Below are positions 37,438-47,535 of a DNA stretch of 64,000 nucleotides, in pieces (the stretch's first letter is position 1; every line of letters begins with the position of its first letter). The stretch lies in NCBI GenBank assembly GCA_002284855.1, contig CP015603.1:806001-870000 (forward strand), given 5' to 3'. The translations under genes and the position numbers were made by a program. The notes under the pieces were generated by a model. That model had not been told where the DNA came from and did not search any database. It saw nothing but the letters and a program-made list of their open reading frames with translations. Source of the stretch: Actinobacteria bacterium IMCC25003 (GTDB lineage: Bacteria > Actinomycetota > Actinomycetes > Nanopelagicales > Nanopelagicaceae).

Positions 37438-37865
37438 AGGTTCTCGTACTTAATGGCCCCAACTTAGGTCGTCTCGATATTCGCGACTCTTCGATATATG
37501 GAGATATGACATACCCAGCGCTGGTTTCTCATATTGAAGGCGCTGCTAAGACGCATGGCTTTGAAGCTGATGTTCGCCAAAGTAATGATGAAGCTGAAAT
37601 TATCGGATGGCTTCATGAGGCGGCAGATACGCATACTCCGGTCATCATAAATCCCGCTGCTTTTACTCATTATTCGTATGCAATTCGTGATGCGGCAGAG
37701 TTGGTAAAGGCGCCCTTGATCGAAGTTCATCTATCAAATCCGCTATCTCGTGAAGAATTCCGACATACATCTGTGATCTCTGGGGTAGCCAATGGAACGA
37801 TTGGTGGATTCGGACCGAATTCATACGTTCTCGCGCTCATCGCGCTCAAGGCGCTAGTCTCCTAA
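37434..37865 (+). CDS. aroQ: Type II 3-dehydroquinate dehydratase
   Basis: The 143 residues begin MKVLVLNGPNLGRLD at ATG 37434, which overlaps the aroB stop (ATGA); a TTG six bases upstream is less likely. The catalytic Tyr lies in the SIYGDMTY segment in place of the usual xYGxxT region, and NPAAFTHYS and EVHLSN are the other signatures. It dehydrates 3-dehydroquinate by the type II (dodecameric) mechanism. It is the last gene of the aro block. Confidence 0.93.
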   Translation: MKVLVLNGPNLGRLDIRDSSIYGDMTYPALVSHIEGAAKTHGFEADVRQSNDEAEIIGWLHEAADTHTPVIINPAAFTHYSYAIRDAAELVKAPLIEVHLSNPLSREEFRHTSVISGVANGTIGGFGPNSYVLALIALKALVS

Positions 37866-37875
37866 TTTCATACTG

Positions 37876-37912
37876 TAAACTCTGCTCTCTATTGACCTTC
37901 GAATGGCGAAGG
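37876..37912 (+). promoter_or_regulatory. efp promoter and leader hairpin
   Basis: TAAACT at 37876-37881, preceded by TG, fits an extended -10. A perfect 6-bp hairpin (CCTTCG 37896-37901, CGAAGG 37907-37912, 5-nt loop) lies in the predicted leader before the GTG at 37930. CTGGAG acts as ribosome site. The hairpin could influence efp translation or be incidental. Confidence 0.4.
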
Positions 37913-37929
37913 CATGAACTGGAGTTACC

Positions 37930-38490
37930 GTGGCAACAACAAATGATCTCAAGAATGGCATGACCCTCGATATCGAAGGTCAGTTATGGACTGTTGTTGA
38001 ATTTCAGCACGTTAAGCCAGGAAAAGGCCCAGCTTTCGTTCGTACAAAGCTGAAGCAGGTAATGACCGGCAAGGTTGTCGATAAGACATTTAACGCTGGC
38101 GTGAAGGTTGACATTGCGATTCTCGAAAAGCGTGAAATGAACTTTCTTTACAAGGAAGGTGATGACTTCGTATTTATGGATAACATCAACTTTGATCAGA
38201 TGACAATCTCAGCCGCAACCGTTGGCGATGCTGCCAATTTCATGCTGGAAAATACTGAGGCAATCGTGGCAATCCACGAAGGTAATCCGCTCTATATCGA
38301 TCTACCGGCTTCAGTGCCGCTCAAGATCACCTATACAGAGCCAGGACTCCAGGGAGATCGCTCTTCCGGTGGAACAAAGCCTGCAACTGTCGAAACCGGA
38401 ATCCAGATTCAAGTTCCACTCTTCATCAAGCAAGATGAGGTTGTTCTTGTTGATACTCGTGACGGCTCTTACCAGGGTCGCGCAAACTAG
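37930..38490 (+). CDS. efp: Elongation factor P
   Basis: This 186-residue three-domain EF-P starts at GTG 37930. The tip loop reads KPGKGPAF, the PGKGPA form found in actinobacterial EF-P whose tip Lys is known to work without modification. It relieves ribosome stalling at polyproline. Domain III ends with [12 protein letters not shown], the family tail. nusB begins on its stop codon (GTG overlapping TAG). The gene has its own promoter and leader. Confidence 0.96.
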   Translation: MATTNDLKNGMTLDIEGQLWTVVEFQHVKPGKGPAFVRTKLKQVMTGKVVDKTFNAGVKVDIAILEKREMNFLYKEGDDFVFMDNINFDQMTISAATVGDAANFMLENTEAIVAIHEGNPLYIDLPASVPLKITYTEPGLQGDRSSGGTKPATVETGIQIQVPLFIKQDEVVLVDTRDGSYQGRAN

Positions 38491-38912
38491 TGTCCGCTCG
38501 CAGTAAAGCCCGCAAACAGACTCTGGATTTACTCTATGAGGCTGATATTCGCGGCGCTTCTGCTGCAGATCTCCTAGCTCTACGTGATGTCGTCGAAGAA
38601 GGCCCTGACGCTCGGCCGATCCGCGAATTTACGAAGACCTTGATCGCTGGAGTTACCGATAACAAGCGAAAGATCGATGAGCTCATTGCGACATATGCCC
38701 AGGGTTGGGATATGGATCGCCTCCCTGCTGTTGATAGAAATATTCTCCGCTTAGGTATCTACGAAATTGTTTGGAGTACTGATCTCGATGATGGGATCGC
38801 GATTGATGAGGCTCTCACTCTTGCCAAAGAACTCTCTACCGATGAATCGGCCGGATATATCCATGGGGTTCTCGGGCGAATTTCATCTATTAAAGAGAGT
38901 ATTGCAATCTAA
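38490..38912 (+). CDS. nusB: Transcription antitermination factor NusB
   Basis: This 140-residue all-helical RNA-binding protein starts at GTG 38490. It has SARSKARKQTLDLLYEAD at the N-terminus and AVDRNILRLGIYEI in the centre, both typical of NusB. With NusE (S10) it binds boxA in rRNA leaders. Its 3' end overlaps the convergent bldD-like gene by 4 nt. Confidence 0.93.
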   Translation: MSARSKARKQTLDLLYEADIRGASAADLLALRDVVEEGPDARPIREFTKTLIAGVTDNKRKIDELIATYAQGWDMDRLPAVDRNILRLGIYEIVWSTDLDDGIAIDEALTLAKELSTDESAGYIHGVLGRISSIKESIAI

Positions 38913-39409
38913 CTTTCTCTTACTTTCAGTAGTACTTTCTCTTTCTCCATCCATATAATTACTTCGGATGGCTTTTGATCAAAGAGAATCGCAATGGTTT
39001 CTACATCGCTTTGGCGTAGGGAAAGCACCTCGCCGTTCCAATCTTGACGCGATCTGACAATCCTCTGCGCAACACGAGCCAAGGATTGGTAACGGAGACT
39101 CTCGTTATGCGATGTATCTAAAGCCCTTCGGTTGATGGCGCGAAGATCGATAACAGTTTTGCCTGGGCTAATGAGTTCCACTGGCTCGCTATCTGAAAAT
39201 AGTTGTGAGACTGGAACCTGATAGAGATGTGCAATCGAGATGGCGCGCTTAACGCTGAGGGTTCGCGCTCCGCGTTCGTAGGAACCAAGGACTACCGCTT
39301 TCAAGGAACCCTCACTCAGGGTTTCCACATCACTCAAGGAGAGTGATTTCGAAAGGCGGATGGCGCGGAGCTTGGCTGAGACTTCCTGAATGGTTGGCTG
39401 TGTATTCAT
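38909..39409 (-). CDS. bldD: BldD-like XRE-family regulator with c-di-GMP motif
   Basis: From ATG 39409 the protein has 166 residues. An N-terminal helix-turn-helix (about 10-70) includes VLGSYERGARTLSVKRA. The C-terminal domain carries Arg121-x-Asp123, eight residues, then Arg132-Gln-x-Asp135 (RQD...RQSD), keeping the four residues that contact c-di-GMP in Streptomyces BldD (RGD-x8-RQDD). The place between nusB and pyrR is the same as in Streptomyces. A TACCGT -10 (39416-39421, minus) is 6 nt from the ATG. A BldD half-site (GCGTGA, 39411-39416) overlaps it, which could allow autoregulation. Confidence 0.85.
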   Translation of the reverse strand: MNTQPTIQEVSAKLRAIRLSKSLSLSDVETLSEGSLKAVVLGSYERGARTLSVKRAISIAHLYQVPVSQLFSDSEPVELISPGKTVIDLRAINRRALDTSHNESLRYQSLARVAQRIVRSRQDWNGEVLSLRQSDVETIAILFDQKPSEVIIWMEKEKVLLKVRES

Positions 39410-39476
39410 GGCGTGACGGTAGGTTGCCGCATGGGGGAGCCACCTAGCCAATCCACAGAGCCTTGGACTTAAGTGC

Positions 39477-39482
39477 TAGAAT
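39477..39482 (+). promoter_or_regulatory. pyr operon -10 element (extended)
   Basis: TAGAAT preceded by TGC (GTGCTAGAAT) fits an extended -10. A start site near 39489 would place the PyrR-type element at the 5' end of the mRNA. A convincing -35 at 17 nt is not seen. Confidence 0.45.
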
Positions 39483-39492
39483 CCGCCAACAT

Positions 39493-39527
39493 CCTTTAAC
39501 GACCCGTCCTGCGAGGCGGGGAAGGAG
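39493..39527 (+). promoter_or_regulatory. PyrR-binding RNA element overlapping the pyrR ribosome site
   Basis: The leader has the conserved order of PyrR-binding RNAs: CCTTTAAC, then a GC stem with CGTCC, the GAGGC loop side, then GGGAAGGAG. CCTT (39493-39496) can pair with AAGG (39522-39525), and the inner stem CCCG(T)CC pairs with GGCGGG. The ribosome site AAGGAG (39522-39527) lies in the outer stem and no terminator follows. PyrR-UMP binding would therefore be expected to block translation, not cause attenuation. Confidence 0.7.
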
Positions 39528-39533
39528 ATTGAC

Positions 39534-40067
39534 ATGAGCCTTGCCCTGCCGGCGCCAGATATGGCACGAGCAATAACCCGCATTTCCCACGAGATCCTCG
39601 AACGTAACTCTGGTTCGGACTCCATCACACTTCTCGGAATTCCTACGCGTGGCGCCCATCTTGCCGCGCGCATTGCGGCAAAGATTGAGGAGATTGAAGG
39701 TAAGCCTATTCAATCAGGCACTTTAGATATCACTCTTCATCGCGATGACCTTCGCATGAGACCACCAAGAGCTTTAATGCCTACGACGATTCCTTCTCTC
39801 GGAGTTGAAGATCGCAATGTGATTCTCGTCGATGACGTGCTCTTCTCTGGCCGAACTATTCGTGCAGCTCTTGATGCCCTAGGTGAGATTGGTCGACCTA
39901 AGACAGTGCAGCTAGCAGTTCTGGTAGATCGCGGCCATCGCCAACTTCCTATCAAGGCAGATTATGTAGGAAAGAATCTTCCTACCTCACCCACTCAAAT
40001 AATTAAGGTCCAATTCACCGAACTCGATGGAGTCGATGCGGTTTCTTTGGAAGAAGGTGGCAAATAA
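39534..40067 (+). CDS. pyrR: Pyrimidine operon regulator PyrR / uracil phosphoribosyltransferase fold
   Basis: This 177-residue PRTase-fold protein has the PRPP loop [19 protein letters not shown] and a [17 protein letters not shown] segment typical of PyrR. It senses UMP/PRPP and binds pyr leader RNA; a matching RNA element covers its own ribosome site. It heads pyrR-pyrB-pyrC-carA-carB-pyrK-pyrD-pyrF, nine kilobases with overlapping or abutting genes, so control at the leader would set the whole pathway. Confidence 0.94.
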   Translation: MSLALPAPDMARAITRISHEILERNSGSDSITLLGIPTRGAHLAARIAAKIEEIEGKPIQSGTLDITLHRDDLRMRPPRALMPTTIPSLGVEDRNVILVDDVLFSGRTIRAALDALGEIGRPKTVQLAVLVDRGHRQLPIKADYVGKNLPTSPTQIIKVQFTELDGVDAVSLEEGGK

Positions 40068-41014
40068 TGCGCCACCTACTCTCCATCTCAGATCTCAGTA
40101 AGGCAGAAGCTCTGCAGATTCTCAATACCGCAGAGGAGTTAGCACGCGTCTCCGATGGACCGATGAAGAAGTTACCAACACTCCGCGGTCGCACTATCGT
40201 CAATCTTTTCGCTGAAGATTCAACACGCACTCGCATCTCTTTCGAAGCAGCTGCAAAGAGACTTTCTGCCGATGTTATTAACTTCTCTGCAAAGGGTTCG
40301 AGCGTCAGCAAAGGCGAATCTCTGAAAGATACTGCGCAGACTCTGCAAGCCATGGGGGCAGATGCAGTAATCATTCGCCATAGCGCATCGGGTGCTGCTC
40401 AGCGCCTTGCCGATAGTCAGTGGATGACAGGATCTGTCGTCAATGCCGGCGATGGTACTCATGAACATCCAAGCCAAGCGCTCCTCGATGCATTCACCAT
40501 TCGTAGACATCTTGCTCATGGGGGAGATGACCTCACTGGTTTACATATTGCAATCGTTGGCGATGTATTGCACTCACGTGTGGCTCGTTCCAACGTGCTC
40601 TTACTTACCAAGTTGGGCGCGCAGGTAACTCTCGTAGCACCACCAACTCTTCTCCCTGTCGGCGTTGAATCTTGGCCAGTAAAAGTGTCCTACGACTTCG
40701 ACTCGATTATTGAATCCGTTGATGCAGTCATGATGCTGCGCATTCAGTTAGAGCGAATGACAGAACTCTTCTTCCCGAATGCCCGCGAATATTCGCGCTA
40801 CTTCGGTCTTAATAAAGACCGTCTCAAGAAGATGAAGCCAACCGCGATTGTGATGCACCCAGGCCCTATGAATCGCGGTTTGGAAATCACCGCCGATAGC
40901 GCCGATAGCGCACGTTCGGTGATTCTTGAACAAGTGACTAATGGCGTGAGCGTCAGAATGGCGATTCTCTACCTACTTCTTGCAGGGTCTCAAGAGATTG
41001 GAGCATCAGAATGA
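40067..41014 (+). CDS. pyrB: Aspartate carbamoyltransferase catalytic subunit
   Basis: This 315-residue enzyme has the carbamoyl-phosphate motif STRTRISFE, the loop [11 protein letters not shown] and C-terminal MHPGPMNRG. It commits carbamoyl phosphate to pyrimidines. The ATG overlaps the pyrR stop (TAATG). There is no pyrI, as expected for the unregulated trimeric class; the pathway would then be controlled through PyrR and CarAB. Confidence 0.95.
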   Translation: MRHLLSISDLSKAEALQILNTAEELARVSDGPMKKLPTLRGRTIVNLFAEDSTRTRISFEAAAKRLSADVINFSAKGSSVSKGESLKDTAQTLQAMGADAVIIRHSASGAAQRLADSQWMTGSVVNAGDGTHEHPSQALLDAFTIRRHLAHGGDDLTGLHIAIVGDVLHSRVARSNVLLLTKLGAQVTLVAPPTLLPVGVESWPVKVSYDFDSIIESVDAVMMLRIQLERMTELFFPNAREYSRYFGLNKDRLKKMKPTAIVMHPGPMNRGLEITADSADSARSVILEQVTNGVSVRMAILYLLLAGSQEIGASE

Positions 41015-42297
41015 GTTCAACAATTCTTATCTCAGGAGGAACGCTGCCTGATGGAAAGAAATCTGATCTTCTTATCAAGGATGGAAAGATCTCTGAGATT
41101 GCAACAAAGATTGAGCCACAGGGCGCACAGGTCATTGCTGCTTCAAATTCCATTCTTCTTCCCGGCCTCGTAGATTTGCATACTCACCTTCGCGAGCCAG
41201 GCAAGGAAGATGCCGAGACCGTTGAATCTGGTTCCCGAGCTGGTGTGAAGGGTGGTTTCACCGCCTTAAGCGCTATGGCAAATACTTCGCCGGTTGCAGA
41301 TACTGCGGGCGTCGTTGAACAGGTATATCGACTTGGACAATCAACTGGCTTACTTGATGTATTTCCTATTGGTGCAGTTACTCGAGGTTTAGAGGGAGAA
41401 CATCTCGCTGAAATCGGCGCGATGGCTGATTCTGTAGCGCGTGTACGAGTCTTTAGCGATGATGGACATTGTGTCTTTGATCCTCTGGTCATGCGCCGCG
41501 CACTTGAATATGTAAAGAAGTTCAATGGTGTCATCGCACAACATGCACAAGAGCCTCGTTTAACACAAGGTTCACAGATGAATGAAGGAATAGTTTCTTC
41601 ACAACTTGGTCTCAAGGGTTGGCCAGCAATTGCTGAAGAAGCGATCATCGCTCGCGATGTACTTCTTGCTGACCATGTTCAAGCTCGCCTTCATATCTGC
41701 CATCTGACAACTGCAGGTGGTGTAGAAATCATTCGTTGGGCAAAGGCGCGTGGAATCAAGGTCACTGCAGAAGTTACTCCGCACCACCTTCTTCTCACCG
41801 ACGAGCTCGCGCGTAGTTACGACCCAATCTTTAAGGTGAATCCTCCGCTACGTACCGAAGCCGATGTCATGGCCCTTCGTGAAGCGCTTGCTGATGGAAC
41901 AATCGATATTGTCGCAACCGATCATGCGCCGCATCCGGCAGAGACGAAAGAGTGCGAATGGCAAGAGGCATCTTTCGGAATGCTTGGATTAGAAACAGCT
42001 CTCAGTATCGTCAATAAGACGATGGTGGAAACTGGACTTATGAATTGGGCAACTGTCGCCGATCGCATGAGCTATGCGCCTGCCCGGATAGGCTTGTATG
42101 AAAATCAAGGACAAGAGTTAAAGGTCGGAGCGCCTGCTCATATCGCTGTGATGAACCCAACCTCACTATTCACAGTCGATAGAGACCTAGTAGCCTCAAG
42201 AAGTCGCAATACTCCCTTCCATGGCATGGAGCTGCCGGGACAGATTGTCGCAACAATCTTTAATGGGGCAGTTGTTTACGAGGGGAGTCAGTTATGA
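41011..42297 (+). CDS. pyrC: Dihydroorotase
   Basis: This 428-residue class I amidohydrolase has metal ligands in [17 protein letters not shown] and HICHLTT-like segments, and the DHAPH motif with catalytic Asp. It closes carbamoyl aspartate to dihydroorotate. It overlaps pyrB and carA by 4 nt. The active-site set is complete, so it is the enzyme and not an inactive paralogue. Confidence 0.95.
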   Translation: MSSTILISGGTLPDGKKSDLLIKDGKISEIATKIEPQGAQVIAASNSILLPGLVDLHTHLREPGKEDAETVESGSRAGVKGGFTALSAMANTSPVADTAGVVEQVYRLGQSTGLLDVFPIGAVTRGLEGEHLAEIGAMADSVARVRVFSDDGHCVFDPLVMRRALEYVKKFNGVIAQHAQEPRLTQGSQMNEGIVSSQLGLKGWPAIAEEAIIARDVLLADHVQARLHICHLTTAGGVEIIRWAKARGIKVTAEVTPHHLLLTDELARSYDPIFKVNPPLRTEADVMALREALADGTIDIVATDHAPHPAETKECEWQEASFGMLGLETALSIVNKTMVETGLMNWATVADRMSYAPARIGLYENQGQELKVGAPAHIAVMNPTSLFTVDRDLVASRSRNTPFHGMELPGQIVATIFNGAVVYEGSQL

Positions 42298-43421
42298 GTA
42301 AAGCTTTCTTCGTACTCGATGATGGACGAATCTTCGAAGGAACTTCATGGGCCGCCACCGGCAAAACTTTCGGTGAAGCCGTCTTTCAAACAGGTATGAC
42401 TGGATATCAAGAGACTCTCACCGATCCGTCTTATCACAAGCAGGTTGTCGTAATGACGGCGCCTCACATTGGAAATACAGGCGTTAATGCATATGACAAT
42501 GAATCGAAGAAGTACTGGGTTGCAGGTTTCGTGGTGAGAAATCCTTCTACCCTGACTAGCAATTGGCGTAGCGAGAACGATTTAGAAGCGGAATTGATCA
42601 GCCAAAACATCGTCGGAATTCAAGGCGTCGATACTCGAGCTATTACGCGTCATCTGCGCGATCGCGGAGCAATGCGCGTTGGAATCTTTTCTGGTCTTGA
42701 ACTATCACGCGAAGAGATGGTTATCGAAGTTCGCAAGCAACCTGCCATGAGCGGTGCATATCTGAGTGATGATGTATCGACAGATTCGACTTATGTGGTC
42801 CCTGCAATTGGTGAGAAGAAATTTACCGTTGCAGCCCTCGATCTCGGAATCAAGGGCGCGACCCCCCGCGCGATGGCAGAACGCGGAATTGAAGTTCATG
42901 TGATGCCCTATAACTCATCATTTGCAGATATCCAAGCAATTAACCCCGATGGAGTCTTTCTCTCTAATGGCCCCGGAGACCCTTCAACAATGACAGAGAC
43001 CATTGATTTGGTGAGACAGATACTCGGCGAAGAGATTCCTGTCTTTGGCATCTGTTTTGGACATCAGATTCTTGGTCGTGCCCTGGGATTTGAAACTTAC
43101 AAATTGCAATTCGGGCATCGTGGAATTAACCAACCAGTCCTTGATCGCAAAACAGGTAAAGTTGAAATTACTGCACATAATCATGGCTTCGCTCTTCAAG
43201 CTCCAACTGACTCAGGATTCTCGACAGTGTATGGACCTGGACAAGTTACGCACATATCTCTTAACGACGGAGTAGTTGAAGGGATCGAACTTATAGAACG
43301 CGGTGCATTTAGCGTCCAGTATCACCCTGAAGCTGCAGCAGGTCCGCATGATGCCGCTTATCTCTTCGATCGCTTTGTTGACCTTATGGTCCAGTACCCA
43401 CGAAAAGTTGAGGCTCTCTAA
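42294..43421 (+). CDS. carA: Carbamoyl-phosphate synthase small subunit
   Basis: The 375 residues have an N-terminal CPSase domain ([19 protein letters not shown]) and a C-terminal class I glutaminase with nucleophile Cys in [11 protein letters not shown] and His-Glu in [12 protein letters not shown]. It delivers glutamine ammonia to CarB. It is coupled to pyrC by ATGA and to carB by TAATG. It serves both arginine and pyrimidine synthesis unless a second copy exists. Confidence 0.95.
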   Translation: MSKAFFVLDDGRIFEGTSWAATGKTFGEAVFQTGMTGYQETLTDPSYHKQVVVMTAPHIGNTGVNAYDNESKKYWVAGFVVRNPSTLTSNWRSENDLEAELISQNIVGIQGVDTRAITRHLRDRGAMRVGIFSGLELSREEMVIEVRKQPAMSGAYLSDDVSTDSTYVVPAIGEKKFTVAALDLGIKGATPRAMAERGIEVHVMPYNSSFADIQAINPDGVFLSNGPGDPSTMTETIDLVRQILGEEIPVFGICFGHQILGRALGFETYKLQFGHRGINQPVLDRKTGKVEITAHNHGFALQAPTDSGFSTVYGPGQVTHISLNDGVVEGIELIERGAFSVQYHPEAAAGPHDAAYLFDRFVDLMVQYPRKVEAL

Positions 43422-46400
43422 TGGCTCGCGATACATCAATTAAGAGCGTCCTCGTCATAGGTTCGGGGCCCATTGTCATTGGACAGGCCTGCGAATTTGA
43501 TTACTCGGGAACACAAGCTTGTCGTGTTCTGCGCGCCGAAGGTATTCGAGTCATTCTAGTCAATTCGAATCCTGCAACAATTATGACTGACCCAGAATTT
43601 GCTGATGCAACGTATATCGAGCCCATTACCCCCGAATTTATTGAACGCATTATCGCTAAAGAGCGTCCAGATGCAGTTCTGGCGACCCTCGGTGGACAGA
43701 CTGCACTCAATGCTGCGATTGGACTCTTTGAAGCCGGAACTTTAGATAAGTACAACGTCAAACTTATCGGTGCTGATGTCGCAGCTATCGAGCGCGGTGA
43801 GAATCGCGAACTCTTTAGAGCGATTGTAGAAAAGGTTGGGGGAGAGTCGGCTCGATCCATCATCTGTCACACGATGGATGATGTGATGGGTGCAGTTGCT
43901 CAACTTAACTATCCTGTCGTAATTCGTCCTTCCTTCACCATGGGTGGACTCGGTTCAGGCATTGCTTTTGATGAAGATACGCTGCGCCAAATCGCTGGGG
44001 CTGGTTTACGACATAGCCCTACATCTGAAGTTCTCATCGAAGAGTCCATCATTGGATGGAAAGAGTATGAACTCGAAGTAATGCGCGATAAGGTCGATAA
44101 TGTCGTCATTGTCTGCAGCATCGAAAATATCGACCCTATGGGCGTACATACCGGAGATTCGATTACCGTCGCTCCAGCTCTGACTCTGACAGATGTTGAA
44201 TATCAGAAGCTTCGCGACCTCTCCATATCGATTATCCGCGAGGTCGGCGTTGACACTGGTGGTTGCAATATCCAATTTGCAGTCAACCCGGTTACTGGGC
44301 GCATCATTGTCATTGAAATGAACCCACGTGTTTCGCGTTCGAGTGCTCTGGCATCGAAGGCGACTGGTTTTCCTATTGCCAAGATTGCTACCAAATTAGC
44401 TATCGGTTATACGCTCGATGAGATTAAGAATGACATCACACAGGTCACTCCTGCATCCTTCGAACCTACACTCGATTACATCGTTGTAAAGGCTCCACGT
44501 TTCGCCTTTGAGAAATTCCAAGATGCAGATCCTCGCCTCACCACAACGATGAAGAGCGTCGGAGAAGCGATGGCGATTGGTCGCTCATTCCCTGAGGCGC
44601 TTATGAAGGCACTTCGCTCACTCGAGCGAAAAGAGGCAATCTTTACATTCACCGAAGCTCGTTCGGGTGATGAGAAGTCATCCCTGCTTGAATCGATGAA
44701 GATGCCTACTGAATACCGCCTCCAACAAGTCCAGCGCGCTCTCTGGCTAGGCGCTTCCATGGATGAGGTATTTGCATCAACAAAGATTGATCGTTGGTAT
44801 CTACGACAGATTGAATTCATTAATGATGTGGCGCGTACGATCGCAGAACCAGGCGAACTCTCTCTCGATCTTCTGAAGCTTGCTAAGGGAACTGGATTCT
44901 CCGATGCGCAGATTGCATCCATCCGTGGAATAGCTGAAGGCGATGTCCGCAAGGCCCGCCACCAACTTAATCTTCGACCCGTCTACAAGACAGTCGATAC
45001 ATGCGCCGCCGAATTTGAAGCTTTTACGCCGTATCACTACTCCAGTTATGAGGAAGAGACCGAGGTTCGACCTCGCACAAAACCTGCTGTCATCATCCTT
45101 GGAAGTGGTCCCAACCGAATTGGTCAAGGGATCGAATTCGATTATTCATGTGTGCACGCATCTTTCACACTTCGTGCGGCGGATTATGAAACCATCATGA
45201 TCAACTGCAATCCTGAGACAGTTTCTACCGACTATGACACATCAGATCGTCTCTACTTCGAACCACTTACTCTCGAAGATGTTCTTGAAATTGTCCATGC
45301 CGAGACTCAAGCAGGTCCTGTCTTAGGTGTTATTACTCAACTTGGAGGACAGACACCTCTTGGATTAGCGGCTGGTTTGAAGGCAGCTGGCGTCACAATT
45401 CTTGGAACGAGCCCCGATGCCATCAATCTAGCTGAAGAACGTGGAGCATTCGGTCAGGTTCTGAAAGAACAAGGTCTCACAGCACCAGAATTTGGTATGG
45501 CTTCATCACAGATGGAGGCGCTCACTATTGCTCAGCGAATTGGTTATCCCGTTCTAGTTCGACCAAGTTTCGTACTGGGTGGACGCGGTATGGAGATTGT
45601 GTACGACGATGAAGCACTCTCAGGCTTTATCTCACGTGCAACGGATATCACTCCAGATCACCCAGTATTAGTCGATCGTTTCCTCGATTCAGCCATCGAA
45701 CTCGATGTTGACGCCCTCTACGACGGGACCGATTTATTCCTTGGTGGAATCATGGAACATATTGAAGAGGCAGGAATTCACTCGGGTGATAGCGCCTGTG
45801 TCTTACCTGCAATGACTATTACTGACACTCAAAGAGTTCAGATTCGCGAGGCGACTCTTAAGATTGCTCAAGGTGTAGGCGTTTCTGGTCTTATCAATAT
45901 TCAATTCGCCATGGCAGAGAATGTTCTCTACGTCTTGGAAGCAAATCCACGTGCTTCGCGCACGGTTCCATTCGTCAGTAAAGCGACAGGTGTGCCACTT
46001 GCAAAAGCAGCTGCCCGAATCTCGCTCGGTTCTTCTATCGCGCAGTTGCGAGAAGAAGGTCTACTTCCATCTGAAGGCGATGCAGTGGCAAAGGGAATCA
46101 GCGTGAAGGAAGCAGTTCTTCCATGGAATCGATTCCGTCGAGCTGATGGTCGTGGTGTTGATGCTGTACTTGGGCCAGAGATGCGTTCAACAGGTGAAGT
46201 CATGGGTATCGCTGCAACATTTGGTGAGTCCTATGCCAAATCACAGATCAGCTCCTTTGGGCCGCTACCTAAAGCTGGAACAGTCTTCATCTCACTCGCA
46301 GATAAGGATAAGAAGCACGGTATAGCTCCTGCACAAGGTTTATCTGCGCTTGGGTTCCATCTCTTAGCAACTGATGGAACCGCCTCGTATCTGCTAGAAC

Positions 46401-46687
46401 ATGGCGTCTCCACAGTGGTCGTTCGCAAGAACTCACAAGGAACTGGTCCGATGGGCGAGAAGACAATTGTCGAGATGCTCAATGCGGGCGATATCGATCT
46501 CGTTATCAACACACCAGTAGGCCGCGGAACACGCGCCGATGGATGGGCAATTCGTACCGCCGCAGTGCAGCGCTCTATTCCGATTATTACTACGACCGCT
46601 GGTTTTAGCGCTGCAGTCGAAGGCATTAAAGCTCTACAAGCAGGCGATTTGAGCGTCGCACCTATTCAAGAGTGGTTGAAACGTTAA
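43421..46687 (+). CDS. carB: Carbamoyl-phosphate synthase large subunit
   Basis: This 1088-residue protein has the two homologous ATP-grasp halves: [17 protein letters not shown] near the N-terminus and [16 protein letters not shown] around residue 560. Each is followed by a PSFxxGGxG loop, and a C-terminal MGS-like regulatory domain completes it. It makes carbamoyl phosphate from bicarbonate, ammonia and two ATP. The C-terminal domain is where UMP or other effectors usually act. Its length is typical and no frame break is seen. Confidence 0.97.
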   Translation: MARDTSIKSVLVIGSGPIVIGQACEFDYSGTQACRVLRAEGIRVILVNSNPATIMTDPEFADATYIEPITPEFIERIIAKERPDAVLATLGGQTALNAAIGLFEAGTLDKYNVKLIGADVAAIERGENRELFRAIVEKVGGESARSIICHTMDDVMGAVAQLNYPVVIRPSFTMGGLGSGIAFDEDTLRQIAGAGLRHSPTSEVLIEESIIGWKEYELEVMRDKVDNVVIVCSIENIDPMGVHTGDSITVAPALTLTDVEYQKLRDLSISIIREVGVDTGGCNIQFAVNPVTGRIIVIEMNPRVSRSSALASKATGFPIAKIATKLAIGYTLDEIKNDITQVTPASFEPTLDYIVVKAPRFAFEKFQDADPRLTTTMKSVGEAMAIGRSFPEALMKALRSLERKEAIFTFTEARSGDEKSSLLESMKMPTEYRLQQVQRALWLGASMDEVFASTKIDRWYLRQIEFINDVARTIAEPGELSLDLLKLAKGTGFSDAQIASIRGIAEGDVRKARHQLNLRPVYKTVDTCAAEFEAFTPYHYSSYEEETEVRPRTKPAVIILGSGPNRIGQGIEFDYSCVHASFTLRAADYETIMINCNPETVSTDYDTSDRLYFEPLTLEDVLEIVHAETQAGPVLGVITQLGGQTPLGLAAGLKAAGVTILGTSPDAINLAEERGAFGQVLKEQGLTAPEFGMASSQMEALTIAQRIGYPVLVRPSFVLGGRGMEIVYDDEALSGFISRATDITPDHPVLVDRFLDSAIELDVDALYDGTDLFLGGIMEHIEEAGIHSGDSACVLPAMTITDTQRVQIREATLKIAQGVGVSGLINIQFAMAENVLYVLEANPRASRTVPFVSKATGVPLAKAAARISLGSSIAQLREEGLLPSEGDAVAKGISVKEAVLPWNRFRRADGRGVDAVLGPEMRSTGEVMGIAATFGESYAKSQISSFGPLPKAGTVFISLADKDKKHGIAPAQGLSALGFHLLATDGTASYLLEHGVSTVVVRKNSQGTGPMGEKTIVEMLNAGDIDLVINTPVGRGTRADGWAIRTAAVQRSIPIITTTAGFSAAVEGIKALQAGDLSVAPIQEWLKR

Positions 46688-47535
46688 TGGCGACAATCAA
46701 TAAGAATGCGATTCAGCAGGTTGTCACACTCGTTTCCAATAAACGTATTGGTGCTTACCATCAGATACTTCTCAACGTTGGCGATGTCGTAAAGAGTTGT
46801 CGTCCTGGAAACTTCGTTGCCATCCGAGTCGGTGGAGATTCTTCAAAGATGATTCTTCGCAGAGCTTTTGCCATCTCACGGGTTGCTGATAATTCTCAGT
46901 ACGGCGGAACTATGGAGCTCATTGTTGCGCCTCACGGTTCCGGAAGTAAGTGGCTCTGCTCTCAACAAGAAGGAGCAGAGATCGACATTATTGCCCCACT
47001 AGGTACTGCATTTGGAATTCCAACAGAGCCTATTAACGCACTGCTTATTGGTGGCGGCTATGGTTCTGCACCGCTCTTTGGCCTCGCCGATGTACTCAAA
47101 AACCGTGGCTGCAAGGTGGATATGTTGCTCGGTGCGAGTGTGGGTTCAAAAATTTATGCACCTATGGAGGGCAAGCGTTCGGTTAACTCACTCAAGATTT
47201 ACACCGAAGATGGATCGATGGGAGAGACCGGCCGAGTTACCGAGAACCTTCTCGACATTGTGCGTGATCGTAATGTCGATGTTATTTACTCATGTGGTCC
47301 CATGGCGATGCTGTCGGCAATCACTGCATTGGTAGCTGAAACAGAGGTCATTCATCAATGTGCCGTCGAAGAATCGATGGCCTGTGGTGTAGGAATCTGT
47401 ATGACCTGTGTTCTCCCAGTTCAGAATGAAGATGGAACAACCTTGATGTTGAGATCGTGTATTGATGGTCCCGTGATGGATGGTTCTAATGTTCGGTGGG
47501 ATCTTGTTGGCAAAGTTCCGGAGGCTCTCGCATGA
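46687..47535 (+). CDS. pyrK: Dihydroorotate dehydrogenase electron-transfer subunit
   Basis: The 282 residues run from the ATG overlapping the carB stop (46687). An N-terminal FAD domain and an NAD-binding region (LLIGGGYGSAPLFGLA) are followed by a C-terminal 2Fe-2S cluster with Cys233, Cys238, Cys241 and Cys258 (CGVGICMTC then RSC). It passes electrons from the class IB PyrD to NAD+. It is encoded directly before pyrD with a 4-nt overlap, as expected for the heterotetramer. Confidence 0.93.
   Translation: MATINKNAIQQVVTLVSNKRIGAYHQILLNVGDVVKSCRPGNFVAIRVGGDSSKMILRRAFAISRVADNSQYGGTMELIVAPHGSGSKWLCSQQEGAEIDIIAPLGTAFGIPTEPINALLIGGGYGSAPLFGLADVLKNRGCKVDMLLGASVGSKIYAPMEGKRSVNSLKIYTEDGSMGETGRVTENLLDIVRDRNVDVIYSCGPMAMLSAITALVAETEVIHQCAVEESMACGVGICMTCVLPVQNEDGTTLMLRSCIDGPVMDGSNVRWDLVGKVPEALA

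Noticed and set aside
41184-41648. 154-codon antisense frame inside pyrC
   Set aside because: It mirrors the codon bias of pyrC on the opposite strand and has no domain or ribosome site.
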